Assembly (NCBI GenBank): GCA_963675365.2
Contig: CAXXVA010000003.1
Coordinates: 868,001 to 932,000 of the forward strand
Origin: CAXXOK01 sp963675365
GTDB lineage: Bacteria > Bacillota > Clostridia > Christensenellales > Aristaeellaceae
DNA length: 64,000 nt
Direction: 5' to 3'
Below the pieces are notes generated by a model. The model ran no database searches. It saw only the letters and a list, made by a program, of their open reading frames with translations, and was not told the origin of the DNA. Each line of letters begins with the position of its first letter. Position 1 is the first letter of the stretch. Below are positions 43,660 to 53,246 of the stretch, piece after piece. Position numbers and translations under genes: made by a program.

Positions 43660-45903
43660 TCAATACGCCGTCTCGGCCATGACATGCATACATTTAGGCA
43701 AGTCGCCGATAAGCTCCGGCAGACGTTCTTTAGGGATCTTCTGCACGATCAGTTTGGGTACGACCCAGGCAAGCGCGGCGGTATCCACCGCTTCCTTAAA
43801 TCCGCCAATCAGCTGCGGCGCGGCGGCCCGGACGAACATCCGCGCGGCGATACGGGCTTCGTCGGAGAGTTCGATCCCCTGCGCGTCCAGTTTCTGCTTA
43901 AACTCGACCGGCCATGCTTCGCTGTCCTTGTACAGCAGCGCCGTATGGTCAGCAAATGCCTGAATTGTGCGCAGGGAAACAGGTTTGCCACATTGGTTCA
44001 AACGATCCTGCCCTCGCTTTTGATTGAATGTCGGGGCGCGCAGCACCGGCAGCGAGCCGGCTGAAGCCAAGTTTTTTTGATCCAGCAGCCGGATGGTTCT
44101 ATGGCCGTACGCGTGAATCGGCGTACGGTCGTTTTTAATGACTTCCACCGTCGGCGTCCGCTGATCGTTCTCCGGCAGCAGGCTTGCGATCCGTAGTGTA
44201 CCGAATACCGTGGGCCATGCGGAGACGTTTTGAAGACCAAGTGCGCGCAATAAATGCTTAATATAAAGCTCGGCTTCCGCAAGCGTATCCCCCGTAATAC
44301 AAATTTCATCGTGAAGGGATAGGAGGATCATCAGCGACGTTACGCAATCCTGTTTGCACATAAAGCCCATATCGCTCATAATAGACCGGACCGTTTCCAC
44401 AAGCTCTTTGGGCTCGGTGTACGTACCGATCGTCGGGGATATAACGATATCCGTACCGTTGGACTGTATATCAACCGACGTTTTTTTGGAAACCAGTTCC
44501 AGCGTTCCCGAGCGTATGCTTTCACCAAGTTCTGTTAGCGTTTCCTCGACGGCATGTTTCTCTTCGGCGAGCGCTTCCAGGCGCTTGTTCATCGCATCGA
44601 GCGCATCCTGTTTCTGCTTTGCAAGCTCGGTGAACATTTTATCTTTGATTTGCTGGTAGTTTTCTTTGACCTTGTCCAGTTCCACAAGAAGCGCGAGCCG
44701 CTCCCCTTCGATCTCGTCCAGTTCCGCCTTCACGGCGGAATATGCGGATTTAGCCTGGCAGTCCATTTGCGGCGACTCCAAAATCGCCTTGGAGATATCC
44801 TTGTTCTCGCTGATCAGGCGCAGAAAGTCCTGACGAAGCGCGGGAATGCTCCAAACGTACTGCATAGCCTCGCGCATGTGTTCGATCGGGTTTTCAACCG
44901 CACGCAGCTCCGGTTTTGCAGACCCGCCGTTATTGTGCTTTTCCTTGATCTGTTTTTCCACCACGCCGTGTACAAACCCGTTTCCGGATGTATTCGACCG
45001 GTTGTTTCTCGGAGCTTCGGCAATCGGCGTACCATGGAACTTCGGCGCTTCGTTCGGTGGTTGGGGCGCGTCGGGAATGGGCGTATCCACCAGGCGATTC
45101 GCGGCTGAAGACACAGGCTGGTTCAATTCGGTAATCTGTTCCTGGTTGGAAAGTTCTTCATTAAGAATTTCAAGCTTTGTGCCGATCGGAAGCGGTGCAT
45201 CCTTAGTTTTCGCTTGCGCTTCCGGCTCCTGCTCGGGTTTCTGTTCCTTGACCAAAGACGTTTTTAATGCTTCCTGATCCGGCTGGAGCTTCTGCCCGCT
45301 ATTCTTTTTCATCTCCCGTTTGCGCTGCCTCCAGGTGACGATCGCTTCCGGATTCCAGTAATACACGCGCTGATTTCCCTGGGCGTCTTCTACCGCATGC
45401 ATTAAAAAGACTTCGTTGCCAAAGGGTTTCAACGCATCTAAATCCACCTCCGCGTCCCGGCTGACCGGTCCAAACAGGATTTTTCCGCGCTGAATTAAAA
45501 CGTTTTCGGTTAAAGCCTGCGAAATAGGCTGATCCTCCTGATATACCTCAAATACCGAATCCTGCTCAAAACCGCAGATGACGTCGGAATAGATTGCGTA
45601 CTGGTTGCATTCATCCTGATTAGGATCATAATTGCGATTCTGGCGGATTTTTGTAAGTTCTTTTCCGTCATCAACCAATTGTACGCAGCAAAGGGGGCCG
45701 ATTTCGCGCATGCGTTCCTTAAAGCTCGATTGTTCACGCTTGTCGGGGATGATGCGAAGGCTGCCGTGATCCGGGTATGACTGTTGTCTGTTGCTGAAGA
45801 TCAACCCATCTTTGGTACACAGGGGAAATATCCTAAAGATCACTCGCTGGCTGTTATCTTCATCAAGCAGAGATAATGTGATGGTCCCATCCAGTTTCTT
45901 CAT
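43660..45903 (-). CDS. Unrecognised 747-residue protein with coiled coil
   Basis: I do not recognise this protein. It has four visible parts: an N-terminal mixed alpha/beta domain (residues 1-195), a long Gln/Glu/Pro-rich linker (200-335), a helical stretch and strong coiled coil (338-465, for example LDEIEGERLALLVELDKVKE), and a C-terminal domain (485-747) with HDEICITGDTLAEAELYIKH, LLPENDQRTPTVEVI and AYGHRTIRLLD. The C-terminal part may be a degenerate P-loop-like or ATPase-derived fold, since no Walker lysine is seen; this is a guess. There is no signal peptide or membrane helix. The ATG has GGAGG eleven bases upstream. It is a single-gene unit facing the PBP gene and divergent from a secreted protein gene. 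Confidence 0.75.
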   Translation of the reverse strand: MKKLDGTITLSLLDEDNSQRVIFRIFPLCTKDGLIFSNRQQSYPDHGSLRIIPDKREQSSFKERMREIGPLCCVQLVDDGKELTKIRQNRNYDPNQDECNQYAIYSDVICGFEQDSVFEVYQEDQPISQALTENVLIQRGKILFGPVSRDAEVDLDALKPFGNEVFLMHAVEDAQGNQRVYYWNPEAIVTWRQRKREMKKNSGQKLQPDQEALKTSLVKEQKPEQEPEAQAKTKDAPLPIGTKLEILNEELSNQEQITELNQPVSSAANRLVDTPIPDAPQPPNEAPKFHGTPIAEAPRNNRSNTSGNGFVHGVVEKQIKEKHNNGGSAKPELRAVENPIEHMREAMQYVWSIPALRQDFLRLISENKDISKAILESPQMDCQAKSAYSAVKAELDEIEGERLALLVELDKVKENYQQIKDKMFTELAKQKQDALDAMNKRLEALAEEKHAVEETLTELGESIRSGTLELVSKKTSVDIQSNGTDIVISPTIGTYTEPKELVETVRSIMSDMGFMCKQDCVTSLMILLSLHDEICITGDTLAEAELYIKHLLRALGLQNVSAWPTVFGTLRIASLLPENDQRTPTVEVIKNDRTPIHAYGHRTIRLLDQKNLASAGSLPVLRAPTFNQKRGQDRLNQCGKPVSLRTIQAFADHTALLYKDSEAWPVEFKQKLDAQGIELSDEARIAARMFVRAAAPQLIGGFKEAVDTAALAWVVPKLIVQKIPKERLPELIGDLPKCMHVMAETAY

Positions 45904-45934
45904 CGTAAAACAAGCCTCCGATAGCTTTTCGATA

Positions 45935-46078
45935 TCAGGGATCGTCTGTATACTGCGTCTCGATCGGTATCAATCCATTCATAGCGCCGTAATCATACGC
46001 GAAATACAGCAACGCTATCGTTATGGATCCGTCCCGTAATCGATTCTTTAGCTTAAAACATCGGCCGTGTTGTGGCAT
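45935..46078 (-). CDS. Possible small protein (47 aa), unknown
   Basis: An open frame from ATG at 46078 to TGA at 45937-45935 with protein-like composition (central ITIALLYFAYDYGAMNGL, acidic C-terminus). There is no convincing ribosome site before the ATG. It would be co-transcribed upstream of the 747-residue protein gene. A 15-codon frame (46095-46048) with an ideal GAGGAG site overlaps its start in another frame, but that site lies at the predicted transcript start. Function unknown; it may be chance. Confidence 0.25.
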   Translation of the reverse strand: MPQHGRCFKLKNRLRDGSITIALLYFAYDYGAMNGLIPIETQYTDDP

Positions 46079-46113
46079 ATCGCAGCTGATGTCATCAAAA
46101 TAACTCCTCTAAT

Positions 46114-46152
46114 AGTGTAAACCATTGCAAGGATTTGTCAATAGTTTACAGT
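46114..46152 (-). promoter_or_regulatory. Promoter within an inverted repeat, upstream of the 747-residue protein gene
   Basis: Minus strand TTGACA (46141-46136), 16 bases, TACACT (46119-46114). The same bases form an inverted repeat with 14-nt arms (46114-46127 and 46139-46152, 12 of 14 matching; core TGTAAAC/GTTTACA). One arm covers the -10 and the other the -35, as for a repressor operator. Confidence 0.5.
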
Positions 46153-46233
46153 ATATGAACTGTGGTCTTTTATTGTACTAATTGTAGCAACGTTATTTAT
46201 TACGAAATACTTGTGACATTGTTAGCAATTATC

Positions 46234-46262
46234 TTGACCTGTTCACAGTATTGTCATATATT
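46234..46262 (+). promoter_or_regulatory. Promoter of the secreted SH3/PG-binding protein gene
   Basis: TTGACC (46234-46239), 17 bases, TATATT (46257-46262), followed by a ~30-base leader with GAGGAGG before the ATG at 46299. Confidence 0.55.
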
Positions 46263-46298
46263 AGGACTGACATCAATCGACTCGAGGAGGTCAGCCGG

Positions 46299-47618
46299 AT
46301 GCGACGTTATCCCCAGACCCGGTTCTTATCCATGGTTATGTTACTGATTCTGCTTCTATCCTTCGCTCCGCTATCAATCGCTTTTGCCGCTGATACGGGC
46401 GTGACAAACGCGAAAGTTGTTCTGCGCAAAACGGCGTCTAAAGATTCCCTTGCGCTGCAAACGCTGCCAGCGGATGAAGAAGTCGCCGTACTGAGTTCAG
46501 CCGACGGCTGGTACCGTGTACGATACGGCAACTTCACTGGTTATATTATGGTCGATTATGTTGACCTCCCCGGGAGTTCCCCGATCGCCAATCAGGATAA
46601 GCTGGAAGCGTTGGGCAGCGCGCCAGGCGCGCTGTATATCGGCGATGAGGGTTCCGATGTGAAAAAGCTTCAAAACGCGCTGAAGATATTGGGTTACTAT
46701 ACCCTGCGCATCGACGGAATCTACGGCAACGGAACCACAATCGCCGTTTCGCTCTATCAGCAGGCGGAAGACCTGGAACCGGACGGAATTGCAGGCAAGC
46801 AAACCATCCGCTCCATTTTCGGTTCGTGTGCCTCAAGCGCCAATATCACCGTTTCCGGCAGAGATTCGAGCCAATCGGAAACAACTTTAGTATCTGCGTC
46901 TTCATCGACTTCCACTTCAACAACCTCGTCTAAAAATGCCGTATCAAGTTTCTCCGATATCAAGTCCGTACCTGCCGCGAGCAAGGAAGGCGACAGCGGA
47001 AGCAAAGTCGTTAAACTGCAGCAGGCGCTTTACCTGCTTGGCTACTACTCCGGCGTAATTGACGGCGACTACGGCGAAGCCACCAAAGATGCGGTGATCA
47101 GGTTTCAGAAAAACCGCGGTATGAATGCCGACGGCGTCGCGGGCGCGGCCACGATACGTGTTATGTTCAGCGGAACAGGCGTAGAGACGACCTCTTCATC
47201 GGCGACTAAAACCTACAAGACCATCGTGTTGGACTGGTTTGCCGATCATGTAACCAACGTGATCCCCAAGGGTGCAAAGTTCACAATTAAGGATGTGCGG
47301 ACCGGCAAAACCTTTACAGCGGTACGCTGGAGCGGCGTTAACCATCTGGACGCCGAACCGGCATCTGCCGAAGATACCGCAATTTTCAAGTCTATTTACG
47401 GCTCGTGGAGCTGGGCGCGCAGGCCGATTCTGATCCTGTATAAGGGCAACGTTTATGCCGCTTCCATGAACGGCATGCCGCACGGAACCACAACGATCGA
47501 CAACAATTTCGACGGCCACTTCTGTATTCATTTCAAGAATTCAAAAACCCACGAAACCAACGTTGTGGACGCCGATCATCAAAAAGCTGTGAACGTAGCT
47601 TCCAACGCCACCTGGTAA
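46299..47618 (+). CDS. Secreted SH3b / two PG_binding_1 protein with L,D-transpeptidase-like C-terminal domain
   Basis: A 439-residue exported protein. Signal peptide residues 1-31 (cleavage near AFAAD). Residues 34-90 form a bacterial SH3 domain (VLRKTASKDSLALQTLPADE). Two peptidoglycan-binding repeats follow at about 105-165 and 225-285, each with LGYY and DGIYG/DGDYG-type loops, separated by a Ser/Thr-rich linker. The C-terminal domain (300-439) contains GMPHGTTTI and GHFCIHFKNSKTH with Cys409, reminiscent of the His...Ser-His-Gly-Cys of YkuD-type L,D-transpeptidases but not identical. It likely acts on or binds the cell wall. ATG at 46299 is preceded by GAGGAGG. Confidence 0.8.
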   Translation: MRRYPQTRFLSMVMLLILLLSFAPLSIAFAADTGVTNAKVVLRKTASKDSLALQTLPADEEVAVLSSADGWYRVRYGNFTGYIMVDYVDLPGSSPIANQDKLEALGSAPGALYIGDEGSDVKKLQNALKILGYYTLRIDGIYGNGTTIAVSLYQQAEDLEPDGIAGKQTIRSIFGSCASSANITVSGRDSSQSETTLVSASSSTSTSTTSSKNAVSSFSDIKSVPAASKEGDSGSKVVKLQQALYLLGYYSGVIDGDYGEATKDAVIRFQKNRGMNADGVAGAATIRVMFSGTGVETTSSSATKTYKTIVLDWFADHVTNVIPKGAKFTIKDVRTGKTFTAVRWSGVNHLDAEPASAEDTAIFKSIYGSWSWARRPILILYKGNVYAASMNGMPHGTTTIDNNFDGHFCIHFKNSKTHETNVVDADHQKAVNVASNATW

Positions 47619-47628
47619 TCATCTACAG

Positions 47629-47665
47629 ACCAAAAAGGACGCCCTGTCGGGGCGTCCTTTTTGGT
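47629..47665. terminator. Bidirectional rho-independent terminator
   Basis: Perfect 15-nt arms (47630-47644, 47650-47664), GC core GGACGCCC/GGGCGTCC flanked by A5 and T5, between two convergent genes. Confidence 0.9.
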
Positions 47666-47671
47666 GCGTTA

Positions 47672-47956
47672 TTATTCCTCTTCCGTGTGAAAGACCCGCT
47701 TCACGTTTCGTTTCCCGGCTTCCACAACCTCTTCAAAGCTGGATTCAAAGCCTTCGCCGCTCGAATCCACGGACAGGCGGTATCCCATAATCAGCGCAAC
47801 CAGCACTCCGCCGATGACCAGCCAGGGCGCGGTAAGCAGCGCGATAATGGAGAACAGAACCGAGAGGTTTAAGATAGGCGTATCGCCGCGTCTGATTTTG
47901 ACTCTCGTTTTGTACATCGCCTTGAAGAAATTCCCGCCTTGCTTCTTGTCTTCCAT
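47672..47956 (-). CDS. Small DUF4342 membrane protein (paralogue of 17306-17926)
   Basis: A 94-residue protein that consists almost only of the DUF4342 membrane module: TRVKIRRGDTPILNLSVLF, a hydrophobic hairpin with APWLVIGG, MGYRLSVD and a charged C-terminus. It aligns over its whole length with residues ~70-150 of the larger DUF4342 protein but lacks the UBA-like N-terminus and the acidic tail. ATG at 47956 has AAGGAGG ten bases upstream. Its promoter shares direct repeats, spacing and -10 with the other DUF4342 gene, so both are probably controlled by the response regulator at 17941-18630. Single-gene unit with a terminator. Confidence 0.85.
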   Translation of the reverse strand: MEDKKQGGNFFKAMYKTRVKIRRGDTPILNLSVLFSIIALLTAPWLVIGGVLVALIMGYRLSVDSSGEGFESSFEEVVEAGKRNVKRVFHTEEE

Positions 47957-48003
47957 ATTCCTGTATCCTCCTTCAGAATGCGAATATTTCTTTTGACGTT
48001 GTA

Positions 48004-48071
48004 AGCATACCACCGCTTAAGATTAGATGCTTGAGTACCTCTTTATGGTTTCATGAGAATATTATGAGAAT
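48004..48071 (-). promoter_or_regulatory. Direct-repeat operator and extended -10 promoter of the small DUF4342 gene
   Basis: Minus strand: ATTCTCAT (48071-48064) and ATTCTCAT (48060-48053) on an 11-nt period; 14 bases; GTACTCAAGCA (48038-48028); 15 bases; TGGTATGCT (48012-48004). Element order and spacing are identical to 17203-17270. Confidence 0.6.
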
Positions 48072-48096
48072 ATGCAAGGAAGACAGCCGGCAAGAA

Positions 48097-48125
48097 TTGA
48101 CATGCCGCGTGCAGTGCTCTATAAT
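48097..48125 (+). promoter_or_regulatory. Consensus promoter of the acyl-CoA synthetase gene
   Basis: TTGACA (48097-48102), 17 bases, TATAAT (48120-48125). The predicted transcript starts near 48132, which excludes in-frame upstream ATGs and supports the GTG at 48171. The repeats at 48053-48071 lie 26 bases upstream of the -35, so the same regulator could act here. Confidence 0.75.
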
Positions 48126-48170
48126 TTTGAAAAGAAAAGTGATGAATACGTAGTGCAGGAGGATGGTAGA

Positions 48171-49805
<1,635 letters not shown>

Positions 49806-49815
49806 CCAATATCAA

Positions 49816-49843
49816 AAAACGCCCGGCTTTAACCAGGCGTTTT
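49816..49843. terminator. Bidirectional terminator between the acyl-CoA synthetase gene and rpe
   Basis: AAAACGCC (49816-49823) pairs with GGCGTTTT (49836-49843), with an inner GG/CC after one mismatch; A- and T-rich flanks on both sides. Confidence 0.75.
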
Positions 49844-49847
49844 CATT

Positions 49848-50480
49848 TTATAAATCATGTATAGTTTGAACCAGCTTCTTCGGATCGTCGCTTTTAAAAA
49901 ACGTCGTTCCGAGTACCAGCATATCCACCCCGGCATCCGCAAGCAATCCGGCGTTGCTTAAATTGATACCGCCGTCCGCTTCGATTACACCTTTGAACCC
50001 CTGTTTACGGATTTCAGCAATCTTGCTGATCGTATCCGGGATCAGTTTCTGTCCGCCGAAGCCCGGTTCCACCGTCATCACCAGCACCTGATCTGGAGCT
50101 TCGGTAAGCGACAGCAAGGCAGACGCGGGCGTACCCGGCCGAAGCGACGCGCCGGCAATCAGTCCCCGGCTTCTGATTTTTCGTATCGATTCCTCGTAAG
50201 ATTCACTTTCAACGTGAACGGTGATGGCGTCGGCTCCGCTGTCGGCAAAGACGTCGATATATTTCAGCGGATCGTACAGCATCAGGTGAACGTCGAAAAA
50301 CGCGTCGAATTCGTTTCGCATGTCCTTTAACAGGTTTGGCCCGAACGAAATATTAGGAACAAAAACGCCGTCCATGACGTCGAAATGGATCGCGTCACAG
50401 CCATTGTCAATAATACGCCGCACCGCGTCCGCCATGTGCATCGCGTTTGCCGCCAGGATTGAAGCCGCCAGTTTACTCAT
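49848..50480 (-). CDS. rpe: Ribulose-phosphate 3-epimerase
   Basis: A 210-residue TIM-barrel enzyme that interconverts ribulose 5-phosphate and xylulose 5-phosphate. Motifs: LAASILAAN with the catalytic Ser, IHFDVMDGVFVPN (metal His and Asp), DVHLML, VEPGFGGQ and EADGGINLSN. The ATG at 50480 overlaps the rsgA 3' end by eight bases and has GGAAGGA upstream. Last gene of the housekeeping operon, ended by a terminator. Confidence 0.95.
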   Translation of the reverse strand: MSKLAASILAANAMHMADAVRRIIDNGCDAIHFDVMDGVFVPNISFGPNLLKDMRNEFDAFFDVHLMLYDPLKYIDVFADSGADAITVHVESESYEESIRKIRSRGLIAGASLRPGTPASALLSLTEAPDQVLVMTVEPGFGGQKLIPDTISKIAEIRKQGFKGVIEADGGINLSNAGLLADAGVDMLVLGTTFFKSDDPKKLVQTIHDL

Positions 50481-51348
50481 ATCGTCCTTCCCACGCTTCC
50501 TTTGCATTCTTCAGCAATTGATGATACCGCATCACGCGCTCCTTTGTAATCAACCCGTCGTCGCGCGCTTTCAGCACCGCGCAGCCCGGCTCCGAAAGGT
50601 GATAGCACGGCTGGAAACGGCATTGTTCCTCGTACTGCGCAAACTCGGGATAGTACGATTTCAACAATACGGGGTCTTCCGTTTCCGTCTGCGACAGCAG
50701 GCTGAATCCGGCAGTATCGAGCACTTCAAAGCCGTCCTTGAGCAAGAGTTCCGCGTGCCTGGTGGTATGCTTTCCCCGACCTATTTTCCGGCTGATCTCC
50801 CCTACGTCCAGATCGATCCCCGTCACGGCCGCAACCAGAGAGCTTTTTCCAACGCCGCTTTGCCCGGCAAAGCAGCAGATCCCGGATTGCATCAACTCTT
50901 GCAATCGACCCAGACCCTCGCCGCTTTTCACACTGGTGATGACGACCGGATCGCCTGTTCCCGCGTATTCCGCCTGAATATCGCCGCAAAGCGGTCGATC
51001 CAGATCGGCTTTATTAACGACCAGCACCGGCTGGATCGATTGCCTTCGCGCATCGATCAGCAGCGAATCGACCAGAAGCAGATCGGGTTTTGGCGTTGGC
51101 GCGACGACGATAAACAAATAAGCGATGTTGGCTACCGGCGGACGGACAAGCTCGTTATTGCGCGGCAGAATCTCATCAATCCAGCCTTCTTCGTCCCCTT
51201 CGCCGGGCGTAAACTGTACTGCGTCGCCGACCATCGGCGTGATTTTCTGTTTGCGAAACACGCCTCTGGCCCGCAGCGTATATACTTGTCCGTCGCCCGC
51301 ATGAATATAGTAAAATCCGCCGATGCCTTTGACAATTACGCCTTGCAT
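50473..51348 (-). CDS. rsgA: Ribosome small-subunit biogenesis GTPase RsgA
   Basis: A 291-residue circularly permuted GTPase that checks 30S maturation. It has an N-terminal OB fold, G4 (VVNKADL) before G1 (AGQSGVGKSSLVAAV), the G3 motif (DTAGFS), and a C-terminal zinc site in QCRFQPCYHLSEPGCAV (Cys, Cys, His, Cys). The ATG at 51348 is five bases after the prkC stop. Downstream of a PASTA kinase in the usual Bacillota order. Confidence 0.95.
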   Translation of the reverse strand: MQGVIVKGIGGFYYIHAGDGQVYTLRARGVFRKQKITPMVGDAVQFTPGEGDEEGWIDEILPRNNELVRPPVANIAYLFIVVAPTPKPDLLLVDSLLIDARRQSIQPVLVVNKADLDRPLCGDIQAEYAGTGDPVVITSVKSGEGLGRLQELMQSGICCFAGQSGVGKSSLVAAVTGIDLDVGEISRKIGRGKHTTRHAELLLKDGFEVLDTAGFSLLSQTETEDPVLLKSYYPEFAQYEEQCRFQPCYHLSEPGCAVLKARDDGLITKERVMRYHQLLKNAKEAWEGRYE

Positions 51349-51353
51349 GGCTG

Positions 51354-53246
51354 TCAATGGAGTTCCACCTCTTGCTCCAGAATCATCTCGCCGTCCAGAT
51401 ACGCGTGGCACATATAGGTCCCTTCATCTGTCAGGGTTAACAGCACGATCGCCGAATAGGCGGAGCCAACGCGCGTCATGCCTTTGTACATTTCTTCCTG
51501 TGCATCGCCGACTGTGAGGGTCACGGTAAGGTCCGCCGCTTCCGTCGTAGCCGGAAGCGGAACGAGCACCACGGCGCTGTGCAGTGCGCTTGGTACGCCG
51601 ACTGTCATCGTTATGCTTGTGTCCAGCGTAACCACGGAGCCCGCGCTTGGTGATTGCGTCAGCACCAACCCGTAATTTTCACTCACTTCGGATTTTTGCA
51701 GCGTAATGTCTCCGAGCTGAAGCGTATCCTGATCAATAAGCGTCTGCGCCGTTTCCAGCGGGATATTCGTGAGCTCCGGAATGATCACGCTGCCGCCTGA
51801 AAGCGTAAGCTCGACCTCCTGGCCCGCCACGTAAGGCTGGCCGTTTTCCGGTTTTTGCGCGATCACCGTATCCACCGGCATGGTGGAGGGTTCTTTGGAG
51901 ATCAGCACCGTAACTTTTCTGTCTTTCAGCTTTGCGACGGCCTCATCACGTGTCAGGCCGTTTAAATCGGGCATCAGCAGCGTAACAGGTCCGAGGCTGA
52001 CGGTCGCTACGATGCTGTCGCCCTTGCGCATATCGGTGTCCGCAACCGGCGTCTGATCGATTACCGTGTTCGCCGGAACGGTATCATGGTTGATTTCGTT
52101 GGACAGATCCAGTAAAACGTCCGCCCGTTTTGCCGCCGACTGGGCTTCCTGCACCGTCATGCCGACGATATCGGGCGCGACGGTGGAGTTGACGACAGAA
52201 TGATAGATTGCGATCGTCCCGATGGTCAGTCCGGCGATCAGCATACAGGCGACCAGAATCGTGGAGATGATCGTGACGCGGTTTCTGCGTCCCGAGCGTT
52301 TTTTCTGCAGCTGTGTTCTTGCGCCGTATTGCGTAGACGGAATGGCTTCGAACGATTTTTGCTCCGCGTCGCTTCCGTTGTCACCCTTTCCGTGTCCGTT
52401 GCCCGCGGGCGACAGCTCGATCACGACGCCCTCCTTGGCTTTCAGTAGCGCGTCGGCCATTTCCCGGGCGCTCTGGAAACGGCGCTGCGGAGATTTTTCA
52501 AGCGCTTTCATCACGACCGACGCAATGGCCGGCGGCACGGACGGATTCAAATCGCGGATCGGCGGCGGCGCCGCGTTGACCTGCTGCATGGCGACGGTTA
52601 CGGGATTGTCGCCGATGAACGGCACGCGCCCCGTAAGCATTTCATAGAGGACGATACCCGTGGAATAGATATCACTGGTCGCCTGCACAATGTTACCACG
52701 CGCCTGCTCGGGTGACGAATAGTGCACCGAACCGATCACCATATCCTTTTTGGAGATGGTTTTGGTATTGGTAATCCTGGCGATGCCGAAATCGGCCACT
52801 TTAATGTGCCCGTTAGTGTTCACCAGCACGTTTTGCGGTTTGATATCCCTGTGGATGATTCCGTTTTCGTGGGCGTGCTGCAAAGCGCTTAATATGCGGA
52901 TCGCAATCTGAATGGCGGTGTTGGGGTTGAGCGCGCCCTTTTCTTTGATAATATCTTTGAGCGTATTGCCGCTGATGTATTCCAGCACCAGGTAGCGGAA
53001 ATCGCCTTCTGTTCCCACATCCAGAAGGTTGACGATATTATGGTGCGACATGCGCCCGGCTGCGTGCGCCTCTCGCTGAAAGCGCTCCAGGAATTCCACG
53101 TCGTGATTGTATTCCGATTTGAGTATTTTAACCGCAACACTGTGACCCGTGCGGATATCGATCGCGCGGTACACCAGCGACATGCCGCCCTGTCCCAGAT
53201 AATCCACAAGTTTGTAGCGTTCGGCAAACACCATTCCCTTGATCAT
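51354..53246 (-). CDS. prkC: PASTA-domain Ser/Thr protein kinase PrkC/Stk1
   Basis: A 630-residue membrane kinase that senses muropeptides and controls growth and cell-wall synthesis. The N-terminal kinase (residues 1-265) has GQGGMSLVYRA, VAVKILK, HRDIKPQNVL, DFGIA and the activation-loop Thr region. A transmembrane helix lies at about residues 325-350. Three PASTA repeats follow (roughly 355-420, 421-488, 489-555), and the C-terminal ~75 residues look like an Ig/FN3-type beta domain. It overlaps prpC by four bases (ATGA), and GGAGGTGG precedes the start. Confidence 0.96.
   Translation of the reverse strand: MIKGMVFAERYKLVDYLGQGGMSLVYRAIDIRTGHSVAVKILKSEYNHDVEFLERFQREAHAAGRMSHHNIVNLLDVGTEGDFRYLVLEYISGNTLKDIIKEKGALNPNTAIQIAIRILSALQHAHENGIIHRDIKPQNVLVNTNGHIKVADFGIARITNTKTISKKDMVIGSVHYSSPEQARGNIVQATSDIYSTGIVLYEMLTGRVPFIGDNPVTVAMQQVNAAPPPIRDLNPSVPPAIASVVMKALEKSPQRRFQSAREMADALLKAKEGVVIELSPAGNGHGKGDNGSDAEQKSFEAIPSTQYGARTQLQKKRSGRRNRVTIISTILVACMLIAGLTIGTIAIYHSVVNSTVAPDIVGMTVQEAQSAAKRADVLLDLSNEINHDTVPANTVIDQTPVADTDMRKGDSIVATVSLGPVTLLMPDLNGLTRDEAVAKLKDRKVTVLISKEPSTMPVDTVIAQKPENGQPYVAGQEVELTLSGGSVIIPELTNIPLETAQTLIDQDTLQLGDITLQKSEVSENYGLVLTQSPSAGSVVTLDTSITMTVGVPSALHSAVVLVPLPATTEAADLTVTLTVGDAQEEMYKGMTRVGSAYSAIVLLTLTDEGTYMCHAYLDGEMILEQEVELH

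Larger units (their letters stand above)
45904..46298. other. 395-bp divergent intergenic region
   Basis: AT-rich compared with the genes around it. It contains a leftward promoter embedded in a 14-nt-arm inverted repeat (46114-46152), a rightward promoter (46234-46262), and between the leftward promoter and the 747-residue protein gene a 47-codon open frame (46078-45935). No RNA gene was recognised. Confidence 0.6.

Noticed and set aside
48072..48170. N-terminal extension of the acyl-CoA synthetase
   Set aside because: The upstream ATGs lie before or inside a consensus promoter, so they would not be transcribed from it; the GTG at 48171 has a proper ribosome site.
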